64,000 bases of DNA from Bactericera cockerelli (lineage: Eukaryota; Arthropoda; Insecta; Hemiptera; Triozidae): positions 47,541,675 to 47,605,674 of the forward strand of contig CM044955.1 of assembly GCA_024516035.1 (NCBI GenBank). Direction: 5' to 3'. This document shows, piece after piece, positions 1 through 9,686 of this stretch (the first letter of the stretch is position 1; every line of letters begins with the position of its first letter). Below the pieces are notes generated by a model. The model was not told the origin of the DNA. It searched no databases and saw nothing but the letters and a program-made list of their open reading frames with translations. The translations under genes were made by a program, and so were the position numbers.

Positions 1-2316
1 AATGGAAGAAGAATAAATAAATAAATAAGAAAGCATACCTTGTCCCTGAAGAAAATTTAATAAAAAAAAAGGAAGCATAACTTGTCCTTGAAGAAAATTT
101 AATAAAAAAAAGAAGAAAGCATACCTTATCCTTGGAGGAAATTTATTATAAAAAAGGAAGCATAACTTGTCCTTGAAGAAAATTTAATATAAAAAAGGAA
201 GCATAACTTGTCCTTGAAGAAAATTAAAAAAAAAAGAAGCATACCTTGTCCTTGGAGAAATTTTAATATAAAAAAGGAAGCATACCTGGTCATTGAAGAA
301 AATTCAATAAAAATAAAGAAAGCATACATTGTCATTGAAGAAATTTTATTAAAAAAGAAGAAAGCATACCTTGTCCTTGAAGAAAATTCAATAAAAAAGA
401 AGGAAGCATAGTTTGTCCTTGAAGATATTTTATTAATGGAAGAAGAATAAATAAATAAATAAGAAAGCCTACCTTGTCCCTGAAGAAAATTTAATAAAAA
501 AAGAAGGAAGCATACCTTGTCCCTAAAGAAACTTTAATAAAAAAAGAAGGGAGCATAACTTGTCCTTGAAGAAAATTTAATAAAAAAAAGAAGAAAGCAT
601 ACCTTATCCTTGGAGGAAATTTATTATAAAAAAGGAAGCATAACTTGTCCTTGAAGAAAATTTAATATAAAAAAGGAAGCATAACTTGTCCTTGAAGAAA
701 ATTAAAAAAAAAGAAGCATACCTTGTCCTTGGAGAAATTTTAATATAAAAAAGGAAGCATACCTGGTCATTGAAGAAAATTCAATAAAAATAAAGAAAGC
801 ATACATTGTCATTGAAGAAATTTTATTAAAAAAAGAAGAAAGCATACCTTGTCCTTGAAGAAAATTCAATAAAAAAGAAGGAAGCATAGTTTGTCCTTGA
901 AGATATTTTATTAATGGAAGAAGAATAAATAAATAAATAAGAAAGCCTACCTTGTCCCTGAAGAAAATTTAATAAAAAAAGAAGGAAGCATACCTTGTCC
1001 CTAAAGAAACTTTAATAAAAAAAGAAGGGAGCATAACTTGTCTTTGATGAAAATTTAATAAAAAGAAGAAAGCATACCTTGTTCTTGAAGAAAATTCAAT
1101 AAAAAAGAAGGAAGCATAGTTTGTCCTTGCACATATTTTATTAATGGAAGAAGAATAAATAAATAAATAAGAAAGCCTATCTTGTCCCTGAAGAAAATTC
1201 AATAAAAAAAGAAGGAAGCATACCTTGTCCTTGAAGAAAATTTATTTTAAAAAAGGAAGCATACATTGACCTTGAAGAAAATTTAATAAAAAGAAGAAAG
1301 CAAACCTTGTTCCTGAAGAAAATTTAATAAAAAAAGAAGAAAGCATAACTTGTCTTTGAAGAAAATTTAATAAAAAAGAAGAAAGCATATCTTGTCTTTG
1401 ATGAAAATTTAATAAAAAAAGAAGAAAGCATAACTTGTCTTTGAAGAAAATTCAATAAAAAAGAAGGAAGCATAGTTTGTCCTTGAAGATATTTTATTAA
1501 TGGAAGAAAAATAAATAAATAAGAAAGCATACCTTGTCCCTGAAGAAATTTTATTAAAAAAGAAGAAAGCATACCTTGTCTTTGATGAAAGTTTAATAAA
1601 AAAAAGGAAGCATACCTTCATGAAAATTTAATAAAAAGAAGAGAGCATACGTTGTCCTTGAAGAAAATTTAATAAAAAAGAAGGAAGCATAGTTTGTCCT
1701 TGAAGATATTTTATTAATGGAAGAAAAATAAATAAATAAGAAAGCATACCTTGTCCCTGAAGAAATTTTATTAAAAAAGAAGAAAGCATACCTTGTCTTT
1801 GATGAAAGTTTAATAAAAAAAAGGAAGCATACCTTCATGAAAATTTAATAAAAAGAAGAGAGCATACGTTGTCCTTGAAGAAAATTTAATAAAAAAGAAG
1901 GAAGCATAGTTTGTCCTTGAAGATATTTTATTAATGGAAGAAGAATAAATAAATAAATAAGAAAGCATACCTTGTCCCGGAGGAAAATTTAATAAAAAAA
2001 GAAGGAAGCATACCTTGTCCTTGAAGAAAATTTAATAAAAAGAAGAAAACATACCTTGTCCTTGAAGAAATTTTATTAAAAAAGAAGGAAGCATAGTTCG
2101 TCCTTGAAGAAATTTTATTGAAGAAGAAAGCATACATTTTCCCTGAAGAAAATTTATTAAAAAATAAGAAAGCATACCTTGTCCTTGATGATATTTTATT
2201 TATGGAAGAAGAATAAATAAATAAGAAAGTATGCCTTGTCCCTGAAGAAAATTTAATAAAAAAAGAAGGAAGCATACCTTGTCTTTGATGAAAATTTAAT
2301 AAAAAGAAGAAAGCAT
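1..2316. repeat. Minisatellite array built from the catulin exon 3 splice donor
   Basis: Imperfect tandem repeats of about 40-60 bp with longer-period blocks (the stretch near 430-900 repeats 1-430; another block near 1480-1930 is doubled). Read on the minus strand, each unit contains CAAGGACAAG followed by gtatgctttcttc, which is the end of catulin exon 3 and its intron start at 2490. Many units keep GT; others read gttatg or actatg and have lost it. The array is in catulin intron 3 and runs off the left edge. Short ORFs on both strands here are low-complexity products of the repeat. Confidence 0.9.
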
Positions 2317-2472
2317 TGGGTGGAAGAGATTGCCACAGGCAATAACCCCGCTCTTTAGGTAGGACATTTCTCTCTTTTTTTTTCTTCTTGTACATTTGTT
2401 TAATCTTTTTGTTTTTCTTTATATTTCATTGTGTTCTACTGTATATATTTTTTGTTCTACCTAATAAAGCTT
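2317..2472 (+). mobile_element. Short hairpin retroposon (GTTGGG family), full copy
   Basis: The element begins TGGGTGGAAGAGATTGCC, has a small stem-loop (TTGCC-aca-GGCAA), a T-rich body, and ends ...CTACCTAATAAAGCTT. A 15-bp direct repeat AAAAGAAGAAAGCAT flanks it (2302-2316 and 2473-2487), the mark of target-primed insertion. No A or B box is visible. It sits about 17 nt into the intron from the real catulin exon 3 donor and separates that donor from the array. Other copies: 4198-4260, 5028-5208, 18583-18770, 60592-60755. Confidence 0.8.
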
Positions 2473-2489
2473 AAAAGAAGAAAGCATAC

Positions 2490-2650
2490 CTTGTCCTTGG
2501 AGAAGATGAGTTGCTTGACGACCACGACATCTGCCAGGATCAGAACCCGGGTCACCGAACTGAGGAGACACCGCGCCGCCCGCGCTATGGCGCCTCGCTC
2601 CGCTATCGAGTCATCTAGGGTTTTCTCGCACAGGCTTTCGATAGCCTCAC
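2490..2650 (-). CDS. CTNNAL1: alpha-catulin, coding exon 3 (partial gene)
   Basis: On the minus strand an acceptor (cttatcccttccag) is followed by 161 nt that complete the split Gly codon left by exon 2, then encode GEAIESLCEK..., ARCLLSSVTRVLILADVVVV and KQLIFSKDK, ending at AAG|gtatgc (phase 0). The LLSSVT.VL.LAD..V.KQ block is the signature of the alpha-catenin/vinculin-family protein alpha-catulin, an actin-linked scaffold that in other animals recruits Rho-GEF signalling and dystrophin-complex partners. The canonical alpha-catenins differ in this stretch. The gene continues off the left edge. An upstream AG at about 2680 (tatcacag) would break phase, so the inner acceptor is preferred. 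Confidence 0.88.
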
Positions 2651-2739
2651 CTGGAAGGGATAAGAATCGGCCCTGTGATACAACAGTTGATTTGGTAACA
2701 TCATCGTAATTTGGGTATAAAAAAGATGAAAAATAAGAA

Positions 2740-2885
2740 TAATACTCTTCAGTGGAAGGTAACCACCAGGTGAGGTTAATGCTCAAAGCATTTTCTACCA
2801 CCTAACCCTCATTATGTGGTCACAAACTCAAATTAATGAGGAAGAATCAATACATTGGGTGGAATTCGAATACCCAGATCGACGT
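2740..2885 (-). mobile_element. tRNA-headed SINE, family 3, partial
   Basis: The minus strand has a tRNA-like B-box region (ttcgaattccacccaatg), then the family tail: GGTTAGGTGGTAGAAAATGC, a stem-loop around GCTTTGAGC, and AACCTCACCTGGTGG. Better copies are at 15905-16118 (plus) and 6126-6375 (minus). Confidence 0.7.
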
Positions 2886-3147
2886 AAAGTCATTGGGTCT
2901 CGTATGGATTTTTCTATTTTGGTCGATGGCTCACTGTTTGTCGATGCCCCAAGTTTTGGAACGGTTGAAATGATCAAAACCACACGAGGTTTATAAAAAA
3001 CTCTTTATTTTAAAAGACCGATTTTGTAACTAGACCGACATATTTGTTCACAAATGACACATAAAAGGGTTTCTACCGGGATTCTGAAGGATAGCTGAAA
3101 AAGAGAGATTCTCATTCGTCACTTACTCAATTTGTAGTCAATTTCTA

Positions 3148-3183
<36 letters not shown>

Positions 3184-4197
3184 ATGTATTGTGGGATAAT
3201 TAACCGAACACACTAACATAGTGAGATTCTGTTTTAACTTGCATATTGGACGATTTGGGTTTCGTTTGTCTGTCTGTTGTATGTATGTCTATCTGTTCCT
3301 AGATAACTCCCGACCAGATTATTCAAAACTGATGAAATTTTGTATAAATTTTTATATTGAGGTTTTAGAATTTTACCTATAGTTTTTGGGTCAAATTATT
3401 CCACTCGGGGCGAAATGGGGTCCGTTTTGGTGAAAATTGAAAAAGATTTTTCTTTTTATTGAAACAAGCCAGGCCCTTGAAATTTGTAGAGCCCTTGAAA
3501 AAATACATTTGAGATCAGTCGTAAAATTTGGTGATCATGAAAGTTAAGGGGGCCGCACTGTGGTAAAAAATCGAAAAGGGCCGGTTGATATTTTTTTATT
3601 AAAACATATCGAGTGGGGTATTGAATGAAAGGTCTAGATGTCCTCATGCTTGATTGAACATTTTATAATGCGATAGTTGAATCTGTGTGAGGTTTACAGT
3701 TCACAGACCCACTAGTATTTAACTTTCATGTCTAATGAAAACTTTTAAATGGCTCAAGGGTATAAACTTTTACAAAATTTTGTTTCCAAAAGAAACAGCG
3801 GGCAACTCGACGCCAAATTATATTGCCTAGAAAACGAAAAACAGTTTACGGCCGCACAGTTCTTACATCAAACTATCGAAATAACGAAATTTGAAAGTAT
3901 ATTTTATTATTCCTGTCTTTTCCAAACAATAAAATCGACTCGATATGAGAGTCTTACCCAGAGTCACGTAAAACATGAGGCTTCAGGCAGATAGAATTTT
4001 ACCTATGGAACAGATGAGCTACAAATTGAAGATTACTTTTTATGCCTGACGTTTAAGGAATACTAAGCTAACATGGAAAAAAGTCGTTTTCAAAATACTT
4101 TGAAACGTTTTCTTTCTCTTCAATTTTTACTTTCTATTTTACCTCTAAGGTGGAAAGTATTGTTTTTATTTTCAATTACAATTTTGCTGAAAAGATA
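2886..4197. other. Catulin intron 2, no gene seen
   Basis: AT-rich intron sequence. It contains an A homopolymer of about 32 at 3150-3182 and a region near 3265-3420 (tgtctgtctgt, then gatgaaattttgtat) resembling the interior of the hairpin-ended elements at 51687-52380. No conserved coding exon is recognised. Confidence 0.5.
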
Positions 4198-4335
4198 AGG
4201 GTTGGGTGGAAGAGAATGCCATAGGCAATAACCCCGCTCTTTAGTTAAGGCATCTGAATATATTTTATCTATGTTGGTCATTTTACTTCCGAGAAATTTC
4301 TAATATTAGAAATCGGAAGTATTTTTTTCTTGCTT
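4198..4335 (+). mobile_element. GTTGGG retroposon fragment and hairpin-ended element fragment
   Basis: 4198-4260 starts GGGTTGGGTGGAAGAGAATG with the usual stem-loop and is truncated. From 4287, ACTTCCGAGAAATTTC...GAAATCGGAAGT is the terminal hairpin also found at 5250, 49671 and 51687. Confidence 0.65.
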
Positions 4336-5027
4336 ATATTGTTCTAATTTTGTGTTTTAATTTTTACTATTACTTGTTTGTACATATATGTCCTATTAAT
4401 AATGAATTTAATAATAATAATAACAATAGACATACCTATCAATTCTGTCCCATATTATTTCAATGCGCCGGAAGGAAGACAGGAGAGAAGAATACCAGTC
4501 AATCCAAGGACAAAAATTGTTAATAAAAAATTCTCGGACGGGGATCAAACTCCTAATCTAAAGATACAGACAATCGGGTAGCACAATATTCTTAATCTTT
4601 CCCTAGGTATTTTTGACTTACATGGTGTTTTCAATATTATTTTTGAAAAAAGCCTTAATAACATTGAAAAAGTTGCTTTTTCACTTGTTTTAAGTTATTA
4701 GTTATAACTATAGTTTGTAATAATATTGTAGGTTAGAGCAAATGTATAAATTGGGGATTTCTCGTTGAGAGATTAAATAAATAATAATAATAAAAAAATT
4801 ATGGTAGAGATATAACTTTTTTACGATATTGAAAAACTACCCTTGAAACTTTTTAATAATAAAGACAGAGGAACACATACAAAGAGGATAACAATAAGAG
4901 TGAGGAAGTTTATTTCTGTATTCTTTTTCAGAATTCCGCATGGAATACGATAATTTTTGTACCCGATGTTACCCGTGCTCCGTCACACAGGACCGTCACT
5001 GGAGGCGCTGAATTCAGGCCCGAAACA

Positions 5028-5208
5028 GTTGGGTGGAAGAGATTGCCACAGGCAATAACCCCACCCTTTGGGTAGGACATTAACTTCATTCTCTTTTTTT
5101 CTTCTTGTATCTTTGCTTAATCTTTTTGTTTTTCTTTATTTCATTGTATTTATATAATTTCATTGTATTTATTGTATAAATTTTTTGTTCTACCTATAAT
5201 AAAGCTTA
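5028..5208 (+). mobile_element. GTTGGG retroposon, full copy
   Basis: Same start (GTTGGGTGGAAGAGATTGCC), stem-loop, T-rich body and CTACCTATAATAAAGCTT end as at 2317-2472. It is followed by an AATAAT microsatellite, as expected for a 3' tail. Confidence 0.75.
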
Positions 5209-5337
5209 CTACAATAATAATAATAATAATATAGCATGTTTTACTTCCGAAAAATTTCTAGTATTTGAAATCGGAAGTATTGTGTTCGTTTTTGTAAAAA
5301 TATATTTATTTTTTGTTTTTCTTGTTTTTTTTTTTTA

Positions 5338-5589
5338 AGTGGGGTTTAACGTCGCTTTCAACTGCCATGGTCATATCACGACGGGGGTTTTACCCTCCAT
5401 TCGCAGGAAACTCACAAACCTGCTACTCACATTGACCTCACCCAGCCTGAGTGGGGCCGGGAAAAGCCAGCGTCACGAGAATTAGAATTTGAATGGTCAC
5501 CCATCCAAGTCTTAACCTCGCTGGATGTCGCTTAACTTCGGTGTTCTGAAGGGAACCGGTGTATTCAACATGCCATCGACGCTGGCAGC
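5338..5589 (-). mobile_element. 5S-rRNA-headed SINE (SINE3 class)
   Basis: On the minus strand the head reads GTTGAATACACCGGTTC, then ACACCGAAGTTAAGCGAC and GTTAAGACTTGGATGGGTGA, which follows the order and spacing of the 5S rRNA internal promoter. After this come a GGCTGGGTGAGGTCAATGTG core, GAATGGAGGGTAAAACCCCC, and a tail. It is too diverged and rearranged after the 5S part to be a 5S gene. Other copies: 12218-12425, 47757-47960, 57358-57545. Confidence 0.85.
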
Positions 5590-5666
5590 TTTCTTGTTTT
5601 TATTACTCTCCATTTTATAATTTATCTGTTATTGTCATTATTTGTTTGTATTTGCCCTTCTAATAA

Positions 5667-5815
5667 AGTAAAGTTTAAGTGTTATCATATTTGTGTTAAT
5701 CACTTTCGTGATGTCACAACTACTCAAACTCGCTCTACTTAATCCTTGCAGAACTTGGGACTTGAACCACCGACCTCCAGGTTACAAGTCCAGTGCCTTA
5801 TCGATCAAGTTACCT
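5667..5815 (-). mobile_element. tRNA-headed SINE, family 2
   Basis: The minus strand contains the tRNA-like head (GATCGATAAGGC..., B box GGTGGTTCAAGTCCC) and the family tail TACTCAAACTCGC equivalent, then ATCACGAAAGTGATTAACAC and ATATGATAAC. A more diverged copy in the same orientation lies at about 6010-6125. Confidence 0.75.
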
Positions 5816-6125
5816 TCTAATAAAGTATTCAATGATGATACGGCAATGTCTCATTGTGTAGAGAAGGATTATGAAATAAACAGATGAATTTATGTTTCTG
5901 CAGGAATTCATATGTGCCACAATATGGCCATAGTTTCTTGTTATTGTGATATTGATACTAATAAGTAATATATCATTGTGTTAGGTATTACTTGTTGTGT
6001 TATACATAAGAGTGCTGTGATGACACAATTACTGAAATCCGGCTTACTGAAATACTCCATGCTTGGGGCTCGAACTACTGTCCTCCGGGTTACGAGTCCG
6101 CGACTTGAACGGTCAAGTTTCTGAG

Positions 6126-6375
6126 GTCTAATAATAATACTCTCTAGCAGAGGGTAACCACCAGGAGAGGTTAATGCTCAAAGCATTTTCAACCACCTAA
6201 CCCTCAGAGTCTTATTATTATGTAGTAACAAACTCAAATTTGTTACTACATAATAATAAGACTCTGAGGGTTAGGACAAATTCATGCACTGGGTGGGATT
6301 CGAAGCAACGGATTCCTACGCTACCTGGATTACCAGACTAGCGCACTAACCACTTGACTACCAGTGCACAATATA
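6126..6375 (-). mobile_element. tRNA-headed SINE, family 3, with internal fold-back
   Basis: The tRNA-like head is at 6300-6370 on the minus strand (B box in GAATCCCACCC). The middle (about 6196-6277) is an inverted repeat: about 37 bases ending AACAAA are followed, after a 6-nt loop, by their complement starting TTTGTT. Other copies of the family lack the second arm, so this is a local inverted duplication. Confidence 0.7.
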
Positions 6376-6665
6376 TACAAGGCCATAGCTCAGGCCGTAA
6401 CTCGGGTGCGGTCGACCGCCACTGGATTCTCAAGTATTTACAGAACAAAGCCCCAATGTCAGTTGTAACAGGAGACAACAATAAGAAAGATACAATACGA
6501 TGAACTTTGTCTTCCATTGTGCTCTCGACACTTCTGGCACTAGCGCAAAAGTCATCCACTTGAGTCTAGTTCTCCGCACTGCTCTCCGTAGGACAAAAGA
6601 AATGAAAGACGAATTTGGTCATTTAAGCTGAATGAATGATAAATGTAGAATTGTACTCTTACATT

Positions 6666-6933
6666 CAGGGTGATTCCGCCAAGTGGAGAAAAAAATATAT
6701 ATGGTGAATTCTACACATCAAGGCGCGTCGAAAAGTCGAGTAATTTTTTATTTATTTTTTATACTCCTGGAAGCCTGGACAAACCAGGACAAGTACCGTA
6801 CACTTCGTGAAATGTTTTTCAGACGCTTGTCCCCAGCTTCCAGGAGCTTTAAAAAAAGATAAAAGACTTTTCAACGAGCCTTGATGTGTATAGAATTCAC
6901 CCTATTTTTTTAGTCGCCACCGCAATCACCCTG
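6666..6933. mobile_element. Fold-back MITE, mariner-like ends
   Basis: The ends are CAGGGTGATTCCG and its complement (AATCACCCTG), and similarity between the arms continues inward (GGTGAATTCTA, ACATCAAGGC). There is no coding capacity. The left TA target base pair looks mutated; TA follows on the right. Confidence 0.7.
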
Positions 6934-7693
6934 TACATAGGATAAATATTCATATTGTTCATACATTCTATCAGCTTGAGAAATTCATGCTCTCAATTTC
7001 TGGAACAAATTTAAGATCTGTTTATAGTCGAAACTCTAATAGAAGAACACAAAAGCGAATTCTTTTCATGATCAATGTAACTCGGTTCTTCTTTGTTTGA
7101 CCTAAAAACATGTCGATAATGTCTCAAACATAAATAAGGAATGTAAAAAATGATTCGATTTTATGTCTTTTCCGACAGACAATTCTTAAACATTCTTTAC
7201 GATAGACTCCATCAACTCAGTTTGGAAAAGCAATAAAAAACGGCAGAGGAATTCATCCGATAAAACACGGAGGAAGAAAAAAATCCGTAATGACTTCCTT
7301 TCTAGTTCCCATAGTAGCAAATATTACAAAACTTCCTGTTATAAAATATGTTTTTCTTCTCTTTTTTTTTTCTCTCTCTCTATAGGAAATATAAAGGCAG
7401 TCAGCAAAAAACATCTAGTTAATGTTGATCCTGATTTATGGTAACATTTAGGGTGTATTTTTTATCCTAGGAAAATTAGATTGAGTATAAATACTGACCT
7501 CCCTTGGATTTATTGTGACCTTACTTACACAATATACATAGTAAAATTATTAATTCGTAAATTATATTTTTTCAATAAGTAATGAAATACAGTACTTTCT
7601 TTTCAGTCGTCTATTTTTGTCACTCGCTCATAAGACTACAAACTTTTAGATACCCAGGACAAGAGCACGTAACAATACAATCCAAACCATAAA

Positions 7694-8252
7694 ATAATAA
7701 TAATAATATCGCCTCATTTATACTACCCGATAAGGACTAATAAAGTTTAAAGTTAAAGTTATCATATTTGTGTTAATCACTATCGTGATATCACAACTAC
7801 TCAAACTCGCTTTAATCAGTATAAACAGAAAACTGAGAAGTTGTACTAGATGTACATGAATATCAGAACATACCTGGACAGCTGTTTCGAGCTTATTGGC
7901 TCTCATCAGCAGGTAATAGTTCTGAGTACCCATGCCATCAACTAACCTCTCTATATTAATCAGTATAAACAGAAAACTGAGAAGTTGTACTATAATCTAC
8001 GCTGAAACCGGGACTTGAACCACCGACCTCCAGGTTACAAGTCCGCTGCCTTATCGATCAAGCTACTGAGGTCGGTGATAAGGACTAATAAAGTTACATT
8101 ATTCCAGCAGTAAGCCCAAGACATATTATTATGTGGTAAAAATCCCAAATGGGAAGATAACTTGTCATGTCCCGGCTGGGTTTCGAACCCACGACCTCTG
8201 GAACCTCTGGATTCACAGAGTGCCGCCTTTACCACTGAGCTACCGGGACAGA
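7694..8252 (-). mobile_element. Nested SINEs: family 1 interrupted by family 2
   Basis: A family-1 SINE (minus strand: head at 8252, A box TAGCTCAGTGGTA, B box GGTTCGAAACC, tail to 7694) is split by a family-2 SINE at 7748-8076. The 19-bp target duplication GATAAGGACTAATAAAGTT is present at 7729-7747 and 8077-8095. The inserted family-2 copy is itself interrupted at 7814-7991. Confidence 0.9.
7814..7991 (-). mobile_element. Dimeric repeat with a hammerhead ribozyme motif
   Basis: One and a quarter copies of a unit of about 144 bp: AATCAGTATAAACAGAAAAC... starts at 7814 and again at 7958. On the minus strand, 7873-7914 fits a hammerhead fold: stem I CCTG/CAGG, core CTGATGA, stem II GAGC-loop-GCTC, GAAA, very short stem III, and a GTC cleavage triplet before CAGG. 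Penelope-like elements and retrozymes are known to carry such minimal hammerheads in dimeric terminal repeats. Another copy at 46586-46672 is cut off inside stem II and lacks the CTGATGA core. Confidence 0.75.
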
Positions 8253-8317
8253 CTGCTAAACTTTCTAAACTAAACTAAGCCATAAAACACCTGCTAAACT
8301 TTCTAAGGACATCGGAT

Positions 8318-9265
8318 GTGCTTGAAAGTGAAGAGTGAGCTAAATGACTTAACTGCAGTGCTTGAAAGTGAAGAGTGAGCTAAATGACTTACCTGCAGTG
8401 CTTACCTAAATGAAAGTGAAGAGTGAGCTAAATGACTTACCTGCAGTGCTTGAAAGTGAAGAGTGAGCTAAGTGACTTACCTGCAGTGCTTGAAAGTGAA
8501 GAGTGAGCTAAATGACTTACCTGCAGTGCTTGAAAGTGAAGAGTGAGCTAAATGACTTACCTGCAGTGCTTACCTAAATGAAACTGAAGAGTGAGCTAAA
8601 TGACTTACCTGCAGTGCTTGAAAGTGAAGAGTGAGCTAAGTGACTTACCTGCAGTGCTTGAAAGTGAAGAGTGAGCTAAATGACTTACCTGCAGTGCTTG
8701 AAAGTGAAGAGTGAGCTAAATGACTTACCTGCAGTGCTTACCTAAATGAAAGTGAAGAGTGAGCTAAATGACTTACCTGCAGTGCTTGAAAGTGAAGAGT
8801 GAGCTAAATGACTTACCTGCAGTGCTTGAAAGTGAAGAGTGAGCTAAATGACTTACCTGCAGTGCTTGAAAGTGAAGAGTGAGCTAAATGACTTACCTGC
8901 AGTGCTTGAAAGTGAAGAGTGAGCTAAGTGACTTACCTGCAGTGCTTGAAAGTGAAGAGTGAGCTAAATGACTTACCTGCAGTGCTTGAAAGTGAAGAGT
9001 GAGCTAAATGACTTACCTGCAGTGCTTGAAAGTGAAGAGTGAGCTAAATGACTTACCTGCAGTGCTTGAAAGTGAAGAGTGAGCTAAGTGACTTACCTGC
9101 AGTGCTTGAAAGTGAAGAGTGAGCTAAATGACTTACCTGCAGTGCTTGAAAGTGAAGAGTGAGCTAAATGACTTACCTGCAGTGCTTGAAAGTGAAGAGT
9201 GAGCTAAATGACTTACCTGCAGTGCTTGAAAGTGAAGAGTGAGCTAAATGACTTACCTGCAGTGC
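8318..9265. repeat. 40-bp minisatellite containing the catulin exon 2 splice donor
   Basis: About 23 units of about 40 bp. On the minus strand each reads ...CACTGCAG|GTAAGTCATTTAGC..., the same CAG|GTAAGTCATT as the true donor of catulin exon 2 at 9449-9451 and its downstream intron. About 22 units keep the perfect donor; the outermost reads GCAGTTAAG and is broken. Some units have an inserted tacctaaat variant. The array lies wholly in intron 2, next to the real junction. Confidence 0.93.
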
Positions 9266-9423
9266 TTAACACTTAGACGACCGGCATGGTTTTTCGTGAA
9301 TTCTCTTGTGGGACCGGCGATAATACGGCTATCCGACCCCGTGTACCACCGGTGGTACACCCGGTAAATTCCGTACGAACCTGCGTGTACCACCGGTGGT
9401 ACACCCGGTCGTGTACGTGTTAA
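9266..9423. mobile_element. piggyBac-like MITE
   Basis: TTAA at both ends (9266-9269 and 9420-9423). Terminal inverted repeats start CAC and contain ACGACCGG, and two interior copies of the palindrome GTGTACCACCGGTGGTACAC lie at about 9342 and 9384. TTAA duplication is the hallmark of the piggyBac superfamily. It has no coding capacity and is inserted in the donor array unit closest to the real catulin exon 2 junction. Confidence 0.8.
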
Positions 9424-9450
9424 AGGTGAAGAGTGAGCTGAATGACTTAC

Positions 9451-9640
9451 CTGCAACCCGCGCGTCTTTGCAGGCCTGGTACAGGTCGGCCTTGATCTCG
9501 GGGTTGTCGTCAGCTATGCTCTCCCCCACCGTGACGAAGCGCTCTATGGCCACATTGACTGCTTGCCCCACCCGGGCGACCACCCTGAGGGACCTCTCCG
9601 AACATAGCGAGCGCTCGCGGTGAGAGAGGAGAGTCGAGAT
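9451..9640 (-). CDS. CTNNAL1: alpha-catulin, coding exon 2
   Basis: The minus-strand acceptor ctctcctgtggttccag is followed by 190 nt: ISTLLSHRERSLCSERSLRV, VARVGQAVNVAIERFVTVGE, SIADDNPEIKADLYQACKDA, RVA plus the first base of Gly. It ends GCAG|gtaagt (phase 1), which joins in frame to GT GAG of exon 3. The RVGQAVN.A..RFV.VGE.IA.(D/E)N stretch is characteristic of alpha-catulin and distinguishes it from alpha-catenin. The intron on its 3' side carries the donor array. Codon use and GC content (about 60%) are well above the surrounding intron, as expected for a constrained exon. Confidence 0.92.
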
Positions 9641-9686
9641 CTGGAACCACAGGAGAGAGGAAATAGAATAGAATAGAATATATTTT

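Noticed and set aside
1..2316. Array of regularly spaced repeats, CRISPR-like at first glance
   Set aside because: Units are contiguous and diverged with no unique spacers, the genome is eukaryotic, and the unit is an exon-intron junction.
2640..2690. Alternative upstream acceptor for catulin exon 3 (tatcacag near 2680)
   Set aside because: It would not match the phase left by exon 2; the acceptor at 2651 joins in frame and gives the conserved AGE(A/T)I sequence.
5338..5589. Possible 5S rRNA gene
   Set aside because: Only part of the 5S sequence is retained, it is fused to a SINE core and tail, and it occurs in several dispersed copies.
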